Shown here piece by piece: positions 11,513-20,068 of a DNA stretch of 64,000 nt. Numbering within the stretch: the stretch's first letter is position 1; each line of letters starts with the position of its first letter. A model generated the notes under the pieces. It was not told the DNA's origin, ran no database searches, and saw only the letters and a program-made list of their open reading frames with translations. This DNA is from Rhizobium mongolense USDA 1844 (GTDB lineage: Bacteria > Pseudomonadota > Alphaproteobacteria > Rhizobiales > Rhizobiaceae): the NCBI RefSeq assembly GCF_000419765.1, contig NZ_ATTQ01000005.1, positions 186,001 through 250,000 on the forward strand, read 5' to 3'. The position numbers were made by a program, and so were the translations under genes.

Positions 11513-12148
11513 ATGCTCGATTATTCGCTCGCCCACTGGATCGCCTTCTTCACCGCCGCCGTGCTTTTGAACCTGTCGCCGGGTCCGGATATGGCTTTTA
11601 TCCTCGGCCATACGATCAAAAGCGGCACGCGTGCCGGCTTTTCGGCTGTCTTCGGCATCTGGACCGGCGCCTGCCTGCACGCGCTCCTCGCAGCCTTCGG
11701 CCTTTCGGCGGTACTTGCCGCCTCTGCCATTGCCTTCTCGGCAGTGAAGTGGCTCGGTGCGATCTACCTCGTCTGTCTCGGCATCCAGGTCCTGCGGTCG
11801 AGCGGCGAGGGCGGCTTCGTCAAGGCGGAAGGCGAAAGGCTGGGCTCAGGACGGATCTACCGGCAGGGCGTGCTCGTTTCGCTGCTAAACCCGAAGGTTG
11901 CGATCTTCTTTCTCGCCTTCCTGCCGCAGTTCGTCGTCGAAGGCGCCGGGCCTGCCTGGCTACAGCTTTCGGTGCACGGCGGGCTGATTATCGTCGTGGC
12001 TGCCTTCATCGAGCCGCCGCTCATCCTGGCCGGAGGCCGGCTTGCCGATCTGATCAAACGCGACAGGAGGGTCGGCCTCTGGCTCGATCGCGGGCTTGGC
12101 GCGCTGTTCGTTGCCCTTGGCGTGCGGCTGGCCCTGACAAGCCGCTGA
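11513..12148 (+). CDS. LysE/RhtB family exporter
   Basis: 211 aa, six predicted membrane segments. The family signature LNLSPGPDMAFILGHTI lies at about residues 20-36, and GWLGAIYLVCLG-like and LLNPKVAIFFLAFLPQF segments follow. Exports amino acids or homoserine lactone-type metabolites across the inner membrane; substrate not predictable. Start ATG at 11513; the ribosome site is weak. It is the only plus-strand gene between radA and alr, and is convergent with alr (8 nt between stops). Confidence 0.88.
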   Translation: MLDYSLAHWIAFFTAAVLLNLSPGPDMAFILGHTIKSGTRAGFSAVFGIWTGACLHALLAAFGLSAVLAASAIAFSAVKWLGAIYLVCLGIQVLRSSGEGGFVKAEGERLGSGRIYRQGVLVSLLNPKVAIFFLAFLPQFVVEGAGPAWLQLSVHGGLIIVVAAFIEPPLILAGGRLADLIKRDRRVGLWLDRGLGALFVALGVRLALTSR

Positions 12149-12156
12149 GCCGGACC

Positions 12157-13317
12157 TCATTCTTCGCTGACGTATTTTCGCTCATACCGCAACCCGACGC
12201 TTGCCAGCATTTCATAGCCGATCGTGCCTGCCGCCCGTGCCGCATCGTCAACGGGGATGTTCCTGCCGAAGAGCTCGATGTAATCGCCGGCACGGATGAG
12301 GTTTTCCGGTAGGTCGGTCACATCGAAGATGGAAAGATCCATGGTGATGCGCCCGGCGACCGGCACGGTGTAGCCCTCAAAGAAGCCTTGGCCGCCCTGC
12401 GGCACGACTTGGCGAAGCGGGACGCCGCCGCTCGACTGGCTTCGCATGTAGCCGTCGGCATAACCGGCGGAAACGATGGCGAGGCGGCTATCGCGGTCAA
12501 GCTTCAGCGCCCGGCCGTAACTCACGGATTCGCCAGCGCGCACGGTGCGGACCTGGATCACGCGGGCCTCCGCGGTCGCAACCGGCCGCATGGGGTTGGC
12601 CATGCCGCTCACCGCTTCGCCGCCGTAGATGGCAATGCCGGGGCGCGTCAGGTCGAAATGATAATCCTCGCCGAGAAAAATGCCGCCGGATGCTGCGAGG
12701 CTTGATTCGATACCTTCATATGCGGCGCTAACCTTGCGGAATGATTCGAGCTGCTGCTTGTTCATCTGCGATGACGGATCGTCGCCGCAGGCGAGATGGC
12801 TCATGACTAGAACCGGGGCGAAGCTGGCCGGACGGGAGACGTCATCAGCCAGCGCAAGCGCTTCGTCGATATGAAGGCCGAGCCGGTTGAAGCCGGTGTC
12901 GACATGCAGCGCGCAAGGGTAGTCGCCATACTCCGAAAGCACCGCCATCCAAAAGGCGAGCTGTTCCTCGGAGGAGACGACCGGCACGAGGTCGTTTTCA
13001 AAGAAGCGTCGCTCAGTGCCTGGCCAGACGCCGGCGAGCACGAAGATGCGTGCATCGGGCGCGTAGAGGCGCAGCGTCACGCCCTCATCGACCGTTGCGA
13101 CGAAGAAGTCGCGGGCACCCGCGATGTAGAGCGCTTCCCCAGCGTCCTCGATGCCCATGCCATAGGCGTCCGCCTTCACAACCGCGGATGCGCGCGCCCT
13201 TTTGGAGCGCCGTGCCATGTCCCGCCAGTTTTCCGTCAGCGCAGTCAGGTCGACAGTCAGACGCACGCCGGCGGAAGCAAACCTGTCTTCTTCGGAGGCG
13301 GCGGAAATTTCAGTCAT
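12157..13317 (-). CDS. alr: Alanine racemase
   Basis: Interconverts L- and D-alanine for peptidoglycan, using PLP. 386 aa. VVKADAYGMG carries the PLP-binding lysine (about residue 48); the second-domain ESVSYGRALK carries the catalytic tyrosine, followed by AIVSAGYADGYMR. The N-terminus has about 18 residues before the first barrel strand. Sits downstream of dnaB, separated by a strong terminator, so probably expressed from its own promoter. Confidence 0.95.
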   Translation of the reverse strand: MTEISAASEEDRFASAGVRLTVDLTALTENWRDMARRSKRARASAVVKADAYGMGIEDAGEALYIAGARDFFVATVDEGVTLRLYAPDARIFVLAGVWPGTERRFFENDLVPVVSSEEQLAFWMAVLSEYGDYPCALHVDTGFNRLGLHIDEALALADDVSRPASFAPVLVMSHLACGDDPSSQMNKQQLESFRKVSAAYEGIESSLAASGGIFLGEDYHFDLTRPGIAIYGGEAVSGMANPMRPVATAEARVIQVRTVRAGESVSYGRALKLDRDSRLAIVSAGYADGYMRSQSSGGVPLRQVVPQGGQGFFEGYTVPVAGRITMDLSIFDVTDLPENLIRAGDYIELFGRNIPVDDAARAAGTIGYEMLASVGLRYERKYVSEE

Positions 13318-13336
13318 GAATCCACATTAAAAAAAC

Positions 13337-13358
13337 GGCCGGAGATGAGTCTCCGGCC
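13337..13358 (-). terminator. Rho-independent terminator of dnaB
   Basis: A perfect 9-bp stem (GGCCGGAGA / TCTCCGGCC) with a 4-nt loop is followed on the minus strand by a run of seven T, 64 nt past the dnaB stop. It separates dnaB from alr. Confidence 0.85.
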
Positions 13359-13421
13359 AGTCTAAAGGTCAATTTGGTCAATAGGAAGTCCGCCGCCGCA
13401 CTGCAGCAAGAAATGGAATTG

Positions 13422-14918
13422 CTAGTGTTCCTCGTACTGAATGAAGGACGGGTCGGCGAGGTCGGCAAAGCGCGTGAACTCCGCCTGGAAGGCAAGCTTT
13501 ACTGTTCCGGTCGGTCCGTGACGCTGCTTGGCGATGATGACGTCCGCCGTGCCCTTCACCTTGTCGAACAGCGCTTCCCACTCCGCATATTTCGGATCAG
13601 CCGGATCGCGGGGTTCCATGTTCTTGACGTAATATTCCTCGCGGAACACGAAGAGCACGACGTCGGCGTCCTGCTCGATCGAGCCCGATTCACGCAGGTC
13701 GGAGAGCTGCGGGCGCTTGTCGTCGCGGCTTTCGACCTGACGCGAAAGCTGTGAGAGCGCGATGATGGGAACGTTCAGTTCCTTGCCGAGGGCTTTCAGG
13801 CCGGTGGTGATCTGGGTGATTTCCTGGACGCGGTTCTCGTTCGACTTGCCCGAGCCGGTCATCAGCTGCACGTAGTCGACGACCAGCACGTCGAGGCCGC
13901 GCTGGCGCTTAAGCCGCCGGGCGCGGGCGGCAAGCTGGGCGATGGAGATGCCGCCGGTCTGGTCGATGTAGAGCGGCACCTTCTGCATCATCATCGAGCA
14001 GGCGACGAGTTTTTCGAAGTCCGCGTCGTTGATGTCACCGCGGCGGATTTTCGAGGAGGAGACTTCCGTCTGCTCGGAGATGATGCGGGTGGCGAGCTGC
14101 TCCGACGACATTTCGAGCGAGTAGAACCCGACGACGCCACCGTTCTTCGCCTTCATGCTGCCGTCGGATTGGACTTCGCCCTCATAGGCGGCGGCGATAT
14201 TGTAGGCGATATTGGTCGCAAGCGAGGTCTTGCCCATCCCCGGACGTCCGGCAAGGATAATCAAGTCGGAGCGCTGCAGTCCGCCCATCTTCGAATCGAG
14301 CGAATGAATGCCGGTCGAAATGCCCGAGAGGCCGCCGTCGCGTTCCTTGGCGACTGCCGCCATGTCGATCGCCAGCGCCACGGCGTCGTTGAAGGCCTGG
14401 AAGCCGCCGTCGTAGCGGCCATTTTCGGCAAGCTCGAAGAGGCGGCGCTCGGTATCTTCGATCTGCGTCTGCGGCGGCATGTCGAGCGGCGCGTCATAGG
14501 CGATGTTGACCATGTCCTCGCCGATGGTGATCAGCGCCCGGCGCAGCGCCAGATCGTAGATCGCGCGCCCGTAGTCCTCGGCGTTGATGATCGTCACGGC
14601 TTCGCGGGCAAGGCGCGCGAGATATTCGGAGACAGTCATGTCGCCGACCTTCTCGTCGGCCTTCAGGAAGGTCTTGATCGTCACTGGATTGGCGATCTTG
14701 CCCATACGGATGATGTCGCCCGCGACTTCGAAAATCTTGCGGTGGAGCGGTTCATAGAGATGAATCGGCTTCAGGAAGTCGGACACCCGGTAATAGGCGT
14801 CGTTGTTCATCAGGATGGCACCCAAAAGCGCCTGCTCGGCTTCGATGTTGTTAGGTGCTTCGCGGTAATGCTGCTCCGCTGCAGCAACGGCGGTAATCTT
14901 TCGCGCGGCGTCGTTCAT
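13422..14918 (-). CDS. dnaB: Replicative DNA helicase
   Basis: Hexameric 5'-3' helicase at the replication fork. 498 aa. N-terminal DnaB domain begins at PNNIEAEQALLGAILMNN; the RecA-like C-terminal domain has Walker A ILAGRPGMGKTSLA, Walker B VLVVDYVQLM and the DADVVLFVFREEYY region. Start at 14918 (MNDAARKITAV); further upstream the frame continues without family similarity. Follows the rpsF-rpsR-rplI block in the conserved order but with marR, on the other strand, in between. Confidence 0.97.
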   Translation of the reverse strand: MNDAARKITAVAAAEQHYREAPNNIEAEQALLGAILMNNDAYYRVSDFLKPIHLYEPLHRKIFEVAGDIIRMGKIANPVTIKTFLKADEKVGDMTVSEYLARLAREAVTIINAEDYGRAIYDLALRRALITIGEDMVNIAYDAPLDMPPQTQIEDTERRLFELAENGRYDGGFQAFNDAVALAIDMAAVAKERDGGLSGISTGIHSLDSKMGGLQRSDLIILAGRPGMGKTSLATNIAYNIAAAYEGEVQSDGSMKAKNGGVVGFYSLEMSSEQLATRIISEQTEVSSSKIRRGDINDADFEKLVACSMMMQKVPLYIDQTGGISIAQLAARARRLKRQRGLDVLVVDYVQLMTGSGKSNENRVQEITQITTGLKALGKELNVPIIALSQLSRQVESRDDKRPQLSDLRESGSIEQDADVVLFVFREEYYVKNMEPRDPADPKYAEWEALFDKVKGTADVIIAKQRHGPTGTVKLAFQAEFTRFADLADPSFIQYEEH

Positions 14919-15234
14919 CTTGATCCGTTCTGTCTTTTCCGTTCCCGGATTTGAAGGCTCGCCAAGGCAAATGCAAGTGCAGCTCAGCAACAGCCTTGGG
15001 CCTGTCGTGAAATCCGTAACGCTTTGCACATTGTTCGACTTCTCCACAGCGCTGATGGCCGCCAGGGAGAAAATATTGCCGATGTCACCTTGAGGACACG
15101 GCATAAAGACCGCGACTCATTCCAACCGATAATATTTTAGCCTGGATGCCTTGAGCGTGGCACTTGAAAAGACGTCTGAACTCAATTAGACAGAGGAAAT
15201 ATAATTAGTGCGCTAACTAAATAATGGGGAATCT
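14919..15234. other. Divergent intergenic region dnaB / marR
   Basis: 316 nt with no gene. It must hold the dnaB promoter on the left and the marR promoter on the right. The right half is AT-rich, in contrast to its surroundings. The only clear element is the TTAG-N4-CTAA inverted repeat listed separately. Confidence 0.6.
15205..15216. promoter_or_regulatory. Probable MarR autoregulatory operator
   Basis: TTAGTGCGCTAA has inverted arms TTAG/CTAA around a 4-nt centre, 18 nt upstream of the marR ATG in an AT-rich promoter zone. MarR proteins typically bind such short palindromes over their own promoters. Binding is inferred. Confidence 0.5.
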
Positions 15235-15678
15235 ATGGCGAATATGCTTCTCAGGCGGGAACTCATTGAGGACATCGCTGCGTTTACCCGAAAATTGAGA
15301 GCGACGTTCGATTCCCTCGTGCGTGAGAGAAACATGACACTGCCGCGCGCGCGAGTCTTTTTTACGCTCAACAAGAAGGACGGCATCAATCAGCGAGAAC
15401 TGGCCGAACGGCTGGAACTCGAAACGCCGACGCTGGTCCGGATCCTGGACGCAATGGAGGCGCAAGGCTTCGTGGAACGCCGCGTCGCCGGTTCCGATCG
15501 GCGCGCCAAGGAGATCTACATAACGGATGCGGGAAGGGCCGTCGCCGGTGAGGTCGAGGATCTCGCCGCAGAGGTGCGCGCCCGGGTCGTCGCCGGCATT
15601 TCCGAAAGTGACTTGAGGACGACGCTGAGTGTCATCCGCGCCATGCAGGCAAACCTCCTGGCAGTTCGGGGGCAATGA
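15235..15678 (+). CDS. MarR family transcriptional regulator
   Basis: 147 aa winged-helix regulator. HTH region INQRELAERLELETPTLVRI, recognition helix followed by LDAMEAQGFVERR, and the wing containing SDRRAKEIYITDAG. GGGGA lies 4 nt before the ATG. No same-strand partner gene, so its targets are unknown; autoregulation is likely given the palindrome just upstream. It interrupts the otherwise conserved rplI-dnaB neighbourhood on the opposite strand. Confidence 0.92.
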   Translation: MANMLLRRELIEDIAAFTRKLRATFDSLVRERNMTLPRARVFFTLNKKDGINQRELAERLELETPTLVRILDAMEAQGFVERRVAGSDRRAKEIYITDAGRAVAGEVEDLAAEVRARVVAGISESDLRTTLSVIRAMQANLLAVRGQ

Positions 15679-15703
15679 GAACCGCCGCCAACTGACAAAT
15701 GCA

Positions 15704-15730
15704 AGAAGCCCGGCCTGGAGCCGGGCTTCT
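15704..15730. terminator. Bidirectional terminator between marR and rplI
   Basis: A perfect 11-bp stem AGAAGCCCGGC / GCCGGGCTTCT with a 5-nt loop. It lies between the convergent marR and rplI stops and has short T-rich tracts on both sides. Confidence 0.8.
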
Positions 15731-15755
15731 GCTTTGTGAAGTATGCTTGCGAAGC

Positions 15756-16334
15756 TTATGCTTCGTCTTCGGCGTTGCCGTCGGCATCCGGATCGAAGAA
15801 GTCTTCCGCGCGAAGGGCGTCTTCATCAACGCCGTAGATGGCGTCGACGGAGGTGAGCGTCTCGCCCTTTGCCTGGCGCTCGGCTTCGTCGGCGGAGCGG
15901 GCAACGTTGAGATTGACGTGGATTTCGACTTCGGCGTGAAGCTGCAGTTCGACCTTGTGGATACCGATCGCCTTGATCGGCGTGTTCAGGTGAACCTGGT
16001 TGCGGCCGATGTTGAAGCCTTCGGCGGCCAGGATTTCAACGACGTCGCGGGCAGCAACCGAGCCGTAGAGCTGGCCTGTTTCGCCGGCAGAACGAACGAC
16101 GATGAAGGACTTGCCGTCGAGGACATCGGCGACCTTCTGGGCTTCCGACTTGCGTTCGAGGTTGCGGGCTTCGAGCGTTGCGCGTTCGGATTCGAAACGG
16201 GCCTTGTTGGCGGCGTTGGCGCGCAGTGCCTTGCCGAGCGGCAGGAGGTAGTTGCGTGCAAACCCGTCGCGAACCTTGACGGTTTCGCCCATCTGGCCGA
16301 GCTTGGAGATGCGTTCGAGAAGAATGACTTCCAT
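15756..16334 (-). CDS. rplI: 50S ribosomal protein L9
   Basis: Binds 23S rRNA near the L1 stalk. 192 aa. The N-terminal domain is textbook ([19 protein letters not shown], then [16 protein letters not shown]), followed by the long helix and C-terminal domain. It is longer than the usual about 150 aa because of an acidic C-terminal tail (about 30 residues rich in Asp/Glu/Ala, ending NAEDEA), common in alphaproteobacteria. AAAGGA precedes the ATG. Last gene of the rpsF-rpsR-DUF2232-rplI unit. Confidence 0.97.
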   Translation of the reverse strand: MEVILLERISKLGQMGETVKVRDGFARNYLLPLGKALRANAANKARFESERATLEARNLERKSEAQKVADVLDGKSFIVVRSAGETGQLYGSVAARDVVEILAAEGFNIGRNQVHLNTPIKAIGIHKVELQLHAEVEIHVNLNVARSADEAERQAKGETLTSVDAIYGVDEDALRAEDFFDPDADGNAEDEA

Positions 16335-16355
16335 CTTCGTTTTCCTTTCGTGTCT

Positions 16356-17330
16356 CTAGGTTTTCTTGTCTGTGGATTGAGGGGCATCGGCATTCTTGTT
16401 CGGGGTCAGGGCAATCGCCTTGCGCGTATCGGACAGACCGACGATAAGAATGAAAAAAACTGGCAGCATCAGAACGAGCGATGCCAGGTAGCAGAGGACG
16501 AGCGCCGGCAGGCGCCAGTCCTTGCCGCGCGTGCGGAAATGCAGCGCGGCGAAGCCGGAAAGCAGGAAGCCGGCGCCAAAGGTGCCGACGACAGTTGCTC
16601 CGATCATCGCCGGAACGCCGCCGAAGAAGGTGGCGGCAAGACCAGCGAGGAAGACGAAGATCGCGTTGCGGTTCATGCGCAGCGCCGACGGAATGTCTTC
16701 GCGCGGGCGAAGCGCGCGGCCCGACGCATTCACGATGCGTGCCGCGATATAGTAGGCCGCAAACAGCATCAGCACCCACATCGCGCCCTGAATGGCTGGC
16801 AGCATCAGGAGCAGCAGCGACTTGGTCTGCGCGGTGGCCGTGTCATTGAAAGTGAAATCCGGCTGTTGCTGCGCAAAGGAACCGAAAAGTGCGTCGACCA
16901 TCTGGCCGATAAGTTCCGGGCCATAGCCGATCATGTAGCCGGTCACGATGACGGCGAGCGTCACCAGGCCGCAGAGATGCAGCAGGATGTCGGAGAGCGG
17001 ATACCAGGCCGTCAGGTGTTCCGGGCCGCCGAGCTCGGCGGCGGGGCGGGCAAGGTTTGCCAGGTGGCTGATCCAGCCGGCGGGAATCAGCGTCACCAGC
17101 GTCATCATCAGCGCGAAAGCCGGAGAGCCGGCGACAGCACCGAAGGCGGCAGCGGTGACGACGGCAGAGATTGCCGCGGCATTGCCCCAGCCGAGACCCA
17201 CGAGAAGGATGGGAAGGGCGGAAGCGGCGTAGAGCAGGGCGCTGAACGACAACTGGACGCTCGCGCCGAGCGCCAGGAGCGCGGCGGTCAATCCGGCGAG
17301 CGCGCCGGTCAGCAGCCTCTTGAAGTTCAT
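16356..17330 (-). CDS. DUF2232 family polytopic membrane protein
   Basis: 324 aa from the start at 17330 (MNFKRLLTGALAGL); an ATG 57 nt upstream is possible, and neither has a strong ribosome site. About eight hydrophobic helices, including ALLYAASALPILLVGLGWG, a central MWVLMLFAAYYIAARI and a C-terminal VLMLPVFFILIVGLSD. Resembles the DUF2232/YybS-type integral membrane proteins that sit between rpsR and rplI in alphaproteobacteria. Function unknown. The last residues are polar (Lys/Asp/Asn rich) and probably cytoplasmic. Confidence 0.8.
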   Translation of the reverse strand: MNFKRLLTGALAGLTAALLALGASVQLSFSALLYAASALPILLVGLGWGNAAAISAVVTAAAFGAVAGSPAFALMMTLVTLIPAGWISHLANLARPAAELGGPEHLTAWYPLSDILLHLCGLVTLAVIVTGYMIGYGPELIGQMVDALFGSFAQQQPDFTFNDTATAQTKSLLLLMLPAIQGAMWVLMLFAAYYIAARIVNASGRALRPREDIPSALRMNRNAIFVFLAGLAATFFGGVPAMIGATVVGTFGAGFLLSGFAALHFRTRGKDWRLPALVLCYLASLVLMLPVFFILIVGLSDTRKAIALTPNKNADAPQSTDKKT

Positions 17331-17450
17331 TTTGGTCACGTCGCTGTCCTGCTTCATCAAGCAGTTAGAGGATGTATCCTGAATCAAATTCAGAACACCG
17401 CCTCAACATGGGTTTTCACGATTCCGATCCGCGCCCATCGCGGAAGGGAC

Positions 17451-17481
17451 GCGACCCTCTGGTTTGGGACCAGAGGGTCGC
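17451..17481 (-). terminator. Strong hairpin downstream of rpsR
   Basis: A perfect 12-bp stem (GCGACCCTCTGG / CCAGAGGGTCGC) with a 7-nt loop, 10 nt past the rpsR stop. It lacks a clear U-run, so it may attenuate transcription or protect the rpsF-rpsR mRNA rather than fully terminate before the DUF2232 gene. Confidence 0.6.
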
Positions 17482-17490
17482 GATAGCAAA

Positions 17491-17739
17491 TTAAGCCACG
17501 ACGTAAGGCAGCAGGCCGAGGAAGCGGGCGCGCTTGATCGCCTGGGCGAGTTCGCGCTGCTTCTTCTGCGACACAGCCGTGATGCGGGACGGAACGATCT
17601 TGCCGCGCTCGGAAATGTAACGCTGCAGAAGACGGACGTCCTTGTAGTCGATCCGCGGAGCATTCGCGCCCGAGAACGGGCAGGTCTTGCGGCGGCGGTG
17701 GAACGGGCGGCGGACCGGAGCGGAGGAAGCTTCAGACAT
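17491..17739 (-). CDS. rpsR: 30S ribosomal protein S18
   Basis: 82 aa. Pairs with S6 on the 30S platform. Characteristic [19 protein letters not shown] and [22 protein letters not shown] lies 8 nt upstream of the ATG. 13 nt downstream of rpsF, clearly co-transcribed. Confidence 0.98.
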   Translation of the reverse strand: MSEASSAPVRRPFHRRRKTCPFSGANAPRIDYKDVRLLQRYISERGKIVPSRITAVSQKKQRELAQAIKRARFLGLLPYVVA

Positions 17740-17752
17740 ATCTCAAATCTCC

Positions 17753-18214
17753 TTATACGCGGTCTTCGCGCGGACGGCGCGGACGGTCTTCACGGTCGCC
17801 GAAGCCACCTTCACGCGGCGGGCGCGGGCCACGGTCGAAACCGCCTTCGCGCGGGCCACGGGCGCCGTCACGCGGGCCGCGGTCGTCGCGGTCGCGCTTC
17901 TGCATCATGGCAGACGGGCCTTCTTCGTGCTTTTCGACAGCGAGCGTCATGTAACGCAGAACATCTTCGCTGATGCGCATCTGGCGTTCCATTTCCTGGA
18001 CGGCCGCTGCCGGTGCATCGATGTCCATCAGGGCGTAGTGAGCCTTGCGGTTCTTCTTGATGCGGTAGGTGAGGGACTTAAGACCCCAGTTTTCGATGCG
18101 CCCGACTTTGCCGCCGTTAGCTTCGATCACGCCCTTGTACTGTTCTACGAGGGCATCGACCTGCTGAGCGGAAATATCCTGCCGGGCAAGGAATACATGT
18201 TCATAAAGAGCCAT
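17753..18214 (-). CDS. rpsF: 30S ribosomal protein S6
   Basis: 153 codons (about 152 aa) from ATG at 18214 ([15 protein letters not shown]); the frame extends 10 codons upstream without similarity. The S6 fold runs to about residue 95 ([20 protein letters not shown]). A strongly charged tail of about 50 residues follows, with repeated R-G-P-R-E/D units ([15 protein letters not shown] and similar), common in rhizobia and probably disordered and RNA-contacting. First gene of the ribosomal-protein unit; S6:S18 autoregulation through the leader is known in other bacteria and possible here. Confidence 0.96.
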   Translation of the reverse strand: MALYEHVFLARQDISAQQVDALVEQYKGVIEANGGKVGRIENWGLKSLTYRIKKNRKAHYALMDIDAPAAAVQEMERQMRISEDVLRYMTLAVEKHEEGPSAMMQKRDRDDRGPRDGARGPREGGFDRGPRPPREGGFGDREDRPRRPREDRV

Positions 18215-18823
18215 GACAGCTTTGCCTTTCTTGCGTTGGTTCAACCCGATATTCGGCGGCTAAGCCTCAACGACTGCTCCTGATTGGGCTGAACCCAGGC
18301 AAGAAAAGCGTTTCCGAGACGGTCGAGAGCGGAGACACGGGAGGCTGGAACGCTTCCGTTCCGAACGATTTCCGAGGAAACCGGCCCTCCGTTCAGCCAC
18401 CAGCCAGAAGACCGGGTTTGCGAACAGGGGCGCTTATACGGATTTTTCTGCGTAAGGCAAGGGTTCGGCTGCAATTAAGCAGGGCCATCTGCCGTTTGCA
18501 GTCATCTTGAGGGCAAATTCTGCACATGTCAGAAAGGAGTTGTCCATGGCCGAACGTCGGGCTTTTCGTTCGCAGCGCCCAGCAATGATCTCGCCCACAG
18601 GCTTGCGCGCCGTCAAAACCGTTCTATCGCGATACAGTCGTGGGCGCGCTGGAATTCGATGAGATCCGACAGGCCAGGAACCTGCTCCGGCATTGAACCC
18701 GCTCCGGCTTTCTATGAGCGCTTGGCCGAAGGGATGCGACAGACACCGACCTGGAAGCGGTCATCACCGTAGCGCTGGAAACAGATGTTCCGCGCTTGGT
18801 TTATCCGAAGCCCGGAGCACTCG
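18215..18823. other. Gene-poor region with rpsF promoter/leader and apparent coding decay
   Basis: About 610 nt with no convincing intact gene. The left part (18215-18480) is the rpsF upstream region; its transcript leader could fold, but I could not identify a defined S6:S18 site. The right part (18530-18800) shows a ribosome-site-like AAAGGAG before a 38-codon ORF and short protein-like stretches in different frames (FYERLAEGMRQTPTW, ALEFDEIRQARNLL, DLEAVITVALETDVPRL), each soon ending in a stop. This looks like frameshifted remains of one or more small genes; no identity can be assigned. Confidence 0.4.
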
Positions 18824-19867
18824 TCACAGCGGCATCGGATACCGCCGGTGGACCTTTTCGATCTCGGAGAGGACGTCGCTCGAGAGTTTAACCTCGACGG
18901 CGCTCAGGTCGATCTTCAGCTGGTCCATCGTCGTTGCGCCGATGATGACGGAGGTCATGAAGCGGCGGGTGAGGCAGAAGGCAAGCGCCATGGCTGCCGG
19001 ATCAAGCCCGTGCTTCGCTGCAATCTCGACACAGGCCCTGGTGGGCGCTTCCTGCAGCGGCTGCAACCGGCCGCCGAGATCGCCGTTGATCGTCGCGCGC
19101 GATCCTTCTGGCCTGGCGCCATCGAGATATTTTCCGGTGAGCAGGCCAGCCGCAAGCGGTGAATAGGCGAGCAGGCCGACATCCTCGTGATGCGACAGTT
19201 CCGCCATGTCCAGGTCGAAGTGGCGGTAGAGCAGGCTGTATTCGTTCTGGATGCTGGCGACGCGTGGAAGGCCCTTCTGCTCGGAGAGCGTCAGGTATTT
19301 CTGCGTGCCCCATGCAGTTTCATTGGACAGGCCGACGGCGCGCACCTTGCCTTCCTTCACGAGCATATCCATCGTCTCGAGGATATCGGTGATGTTGGCG
19401 ACCGCCTTTGCGCGATCCTGCTTGAAGGGGTCGTAGTGCCAGTTCTGCCGGAAGTGGAAATGCCCACGGCTCGGCCAATGAATTTGGTAGAGATCGATGT
19501 AATCGGTCTGCAGCCGCTTGAGACTTGCTTCGACGGCATGCTTGATATTCTTGGCGTCGGCACCTTGGCCGCCCCGGATATAGGAACGTCCAGGCCCTGC
19601 GACCTTTGTCGCCAGCACGATGTCGTTGCGCTTGCCCGTCGTTGCGAACCAGCTGCCGATATAGTCCTCGGTGCGCCCCTGGGTTTCCGCTGAAAGGGGA
19701 GTTGTCGGGTAGAGCTCGGCGGTATCGAAGAAATTTACGCCGTTCTCGACGGCGTAATCCATCTGCTCATGCGCTTCGGTTTCGGTGTTCTGCGTGCCCC
19801 ACGTCATGGTGCCGAGGCAGATTTGCGAAACGGAAATATCGGTGCGGCCTAATCTGTTAAACTTCAT
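18824..19867 (-). CDS. tas: Aldo/keto reductase, Tas-like
   Basis: 347 aa, NADPH-dependent TIM-barrel reductase. Length and motifs match the Tas subgroup closely: LGRTDISVSQICLGTMTWG at the start, NFFDTAELYP (catalytic Asp/Tyr), SLKRLQTDYIDLYQIHWP (catalytic His), VGLSNETAWG, and IIGATTMDQLK near the C-terminus. The physiological substrate is uncertain; E. coli Tas was found as a suppressor of a tyrosine-biosynthesis defect. Divergent from fabD. Confidence 0.88.
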   Translation of the reverse strand: MKFNRLGRTDISVSQICLGTMTWGTQNTETEAHEQMDYAVENGVNFFDTAELYPTTPLSAETQGRTEDYIGSWFATTGKRNDIVLATKVAGPGRSYIRGGQGADAKNIKHAVEASLKRLQTDYIDLYQIHWPSRGHFHFRQNWHYDPFKQDRAKAVANITDILETMDMLVKEGKVRAVGLSNETAWGTQKYLTLSEQKGLPRVASIQNEYSLLYRHFDLDMAELSHHEDVGLLAYSPLAAGLLTGKYLDGARPEGSRATINGDLGGRLQPLQEAPTRACVEIAAKHGLDPAAMALAFCLTRRFMTSVIIGATTMDQLKIDLSAVEVKLSSDVLSEIEKVHRRYPMPL

Positions 19868-20020
19868 TGGAACCTTGAAAACGGATGAGCGGACGTAGCC
19901 GGGGAGGGCGGCGCAAATTTAGGCGTGAATTGCGCAAGCGCAAGAAAAAAATCGCGGCTTTTCGCGCCTGCAAAAGGCTCTGAGGTCCCTGGCAGCGCTA
20001 TTGACTCTGCCCGCAAGAAC

Positions 20021-20051
20021 GTCAATTGGAGGCGAAATAGTCCAAATTGAC
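20021..20051. promoter_or_regulatory. Inverted repeat upstream of fabD (possible operator)
   Basis: GTCAATTGGA at 20021-20030 is mirrored by TCCAAATTGAC at 20041-20051 (reverse complement GTCAATTTGGA), with a 10-nt spacer, ending 17 nt before the fabD ATG. This could be an operator for the fab cluster or a leader hairpin. No regulator can be named. Confidence 0.4.
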
Positions 20052-20068
20052 ATAATAAGGGACATTAG

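Noticed and set aside
15699..17486. 595-codon plus-strand open frame over rplI and the DUF2232 gene
   Set aside because: It is antisense to well-recognised genes, has a composition typical of reverse-frame reading of GC-rich code, and shows no domain.
18215..18330. A defined S6:S18 binding leader before rpsF
   Set aside because: Autoregulation is plausible but I could not place the expected stem and bulge with confidence.
18546..18662. 38-codon ORF with a good ribosome-site-like AAAGGAG
   Set aside because: Too short and without similarity I can name; similar protein-like runs in other frames suggest decay, so it is described as part of a decayed region, not a gene.
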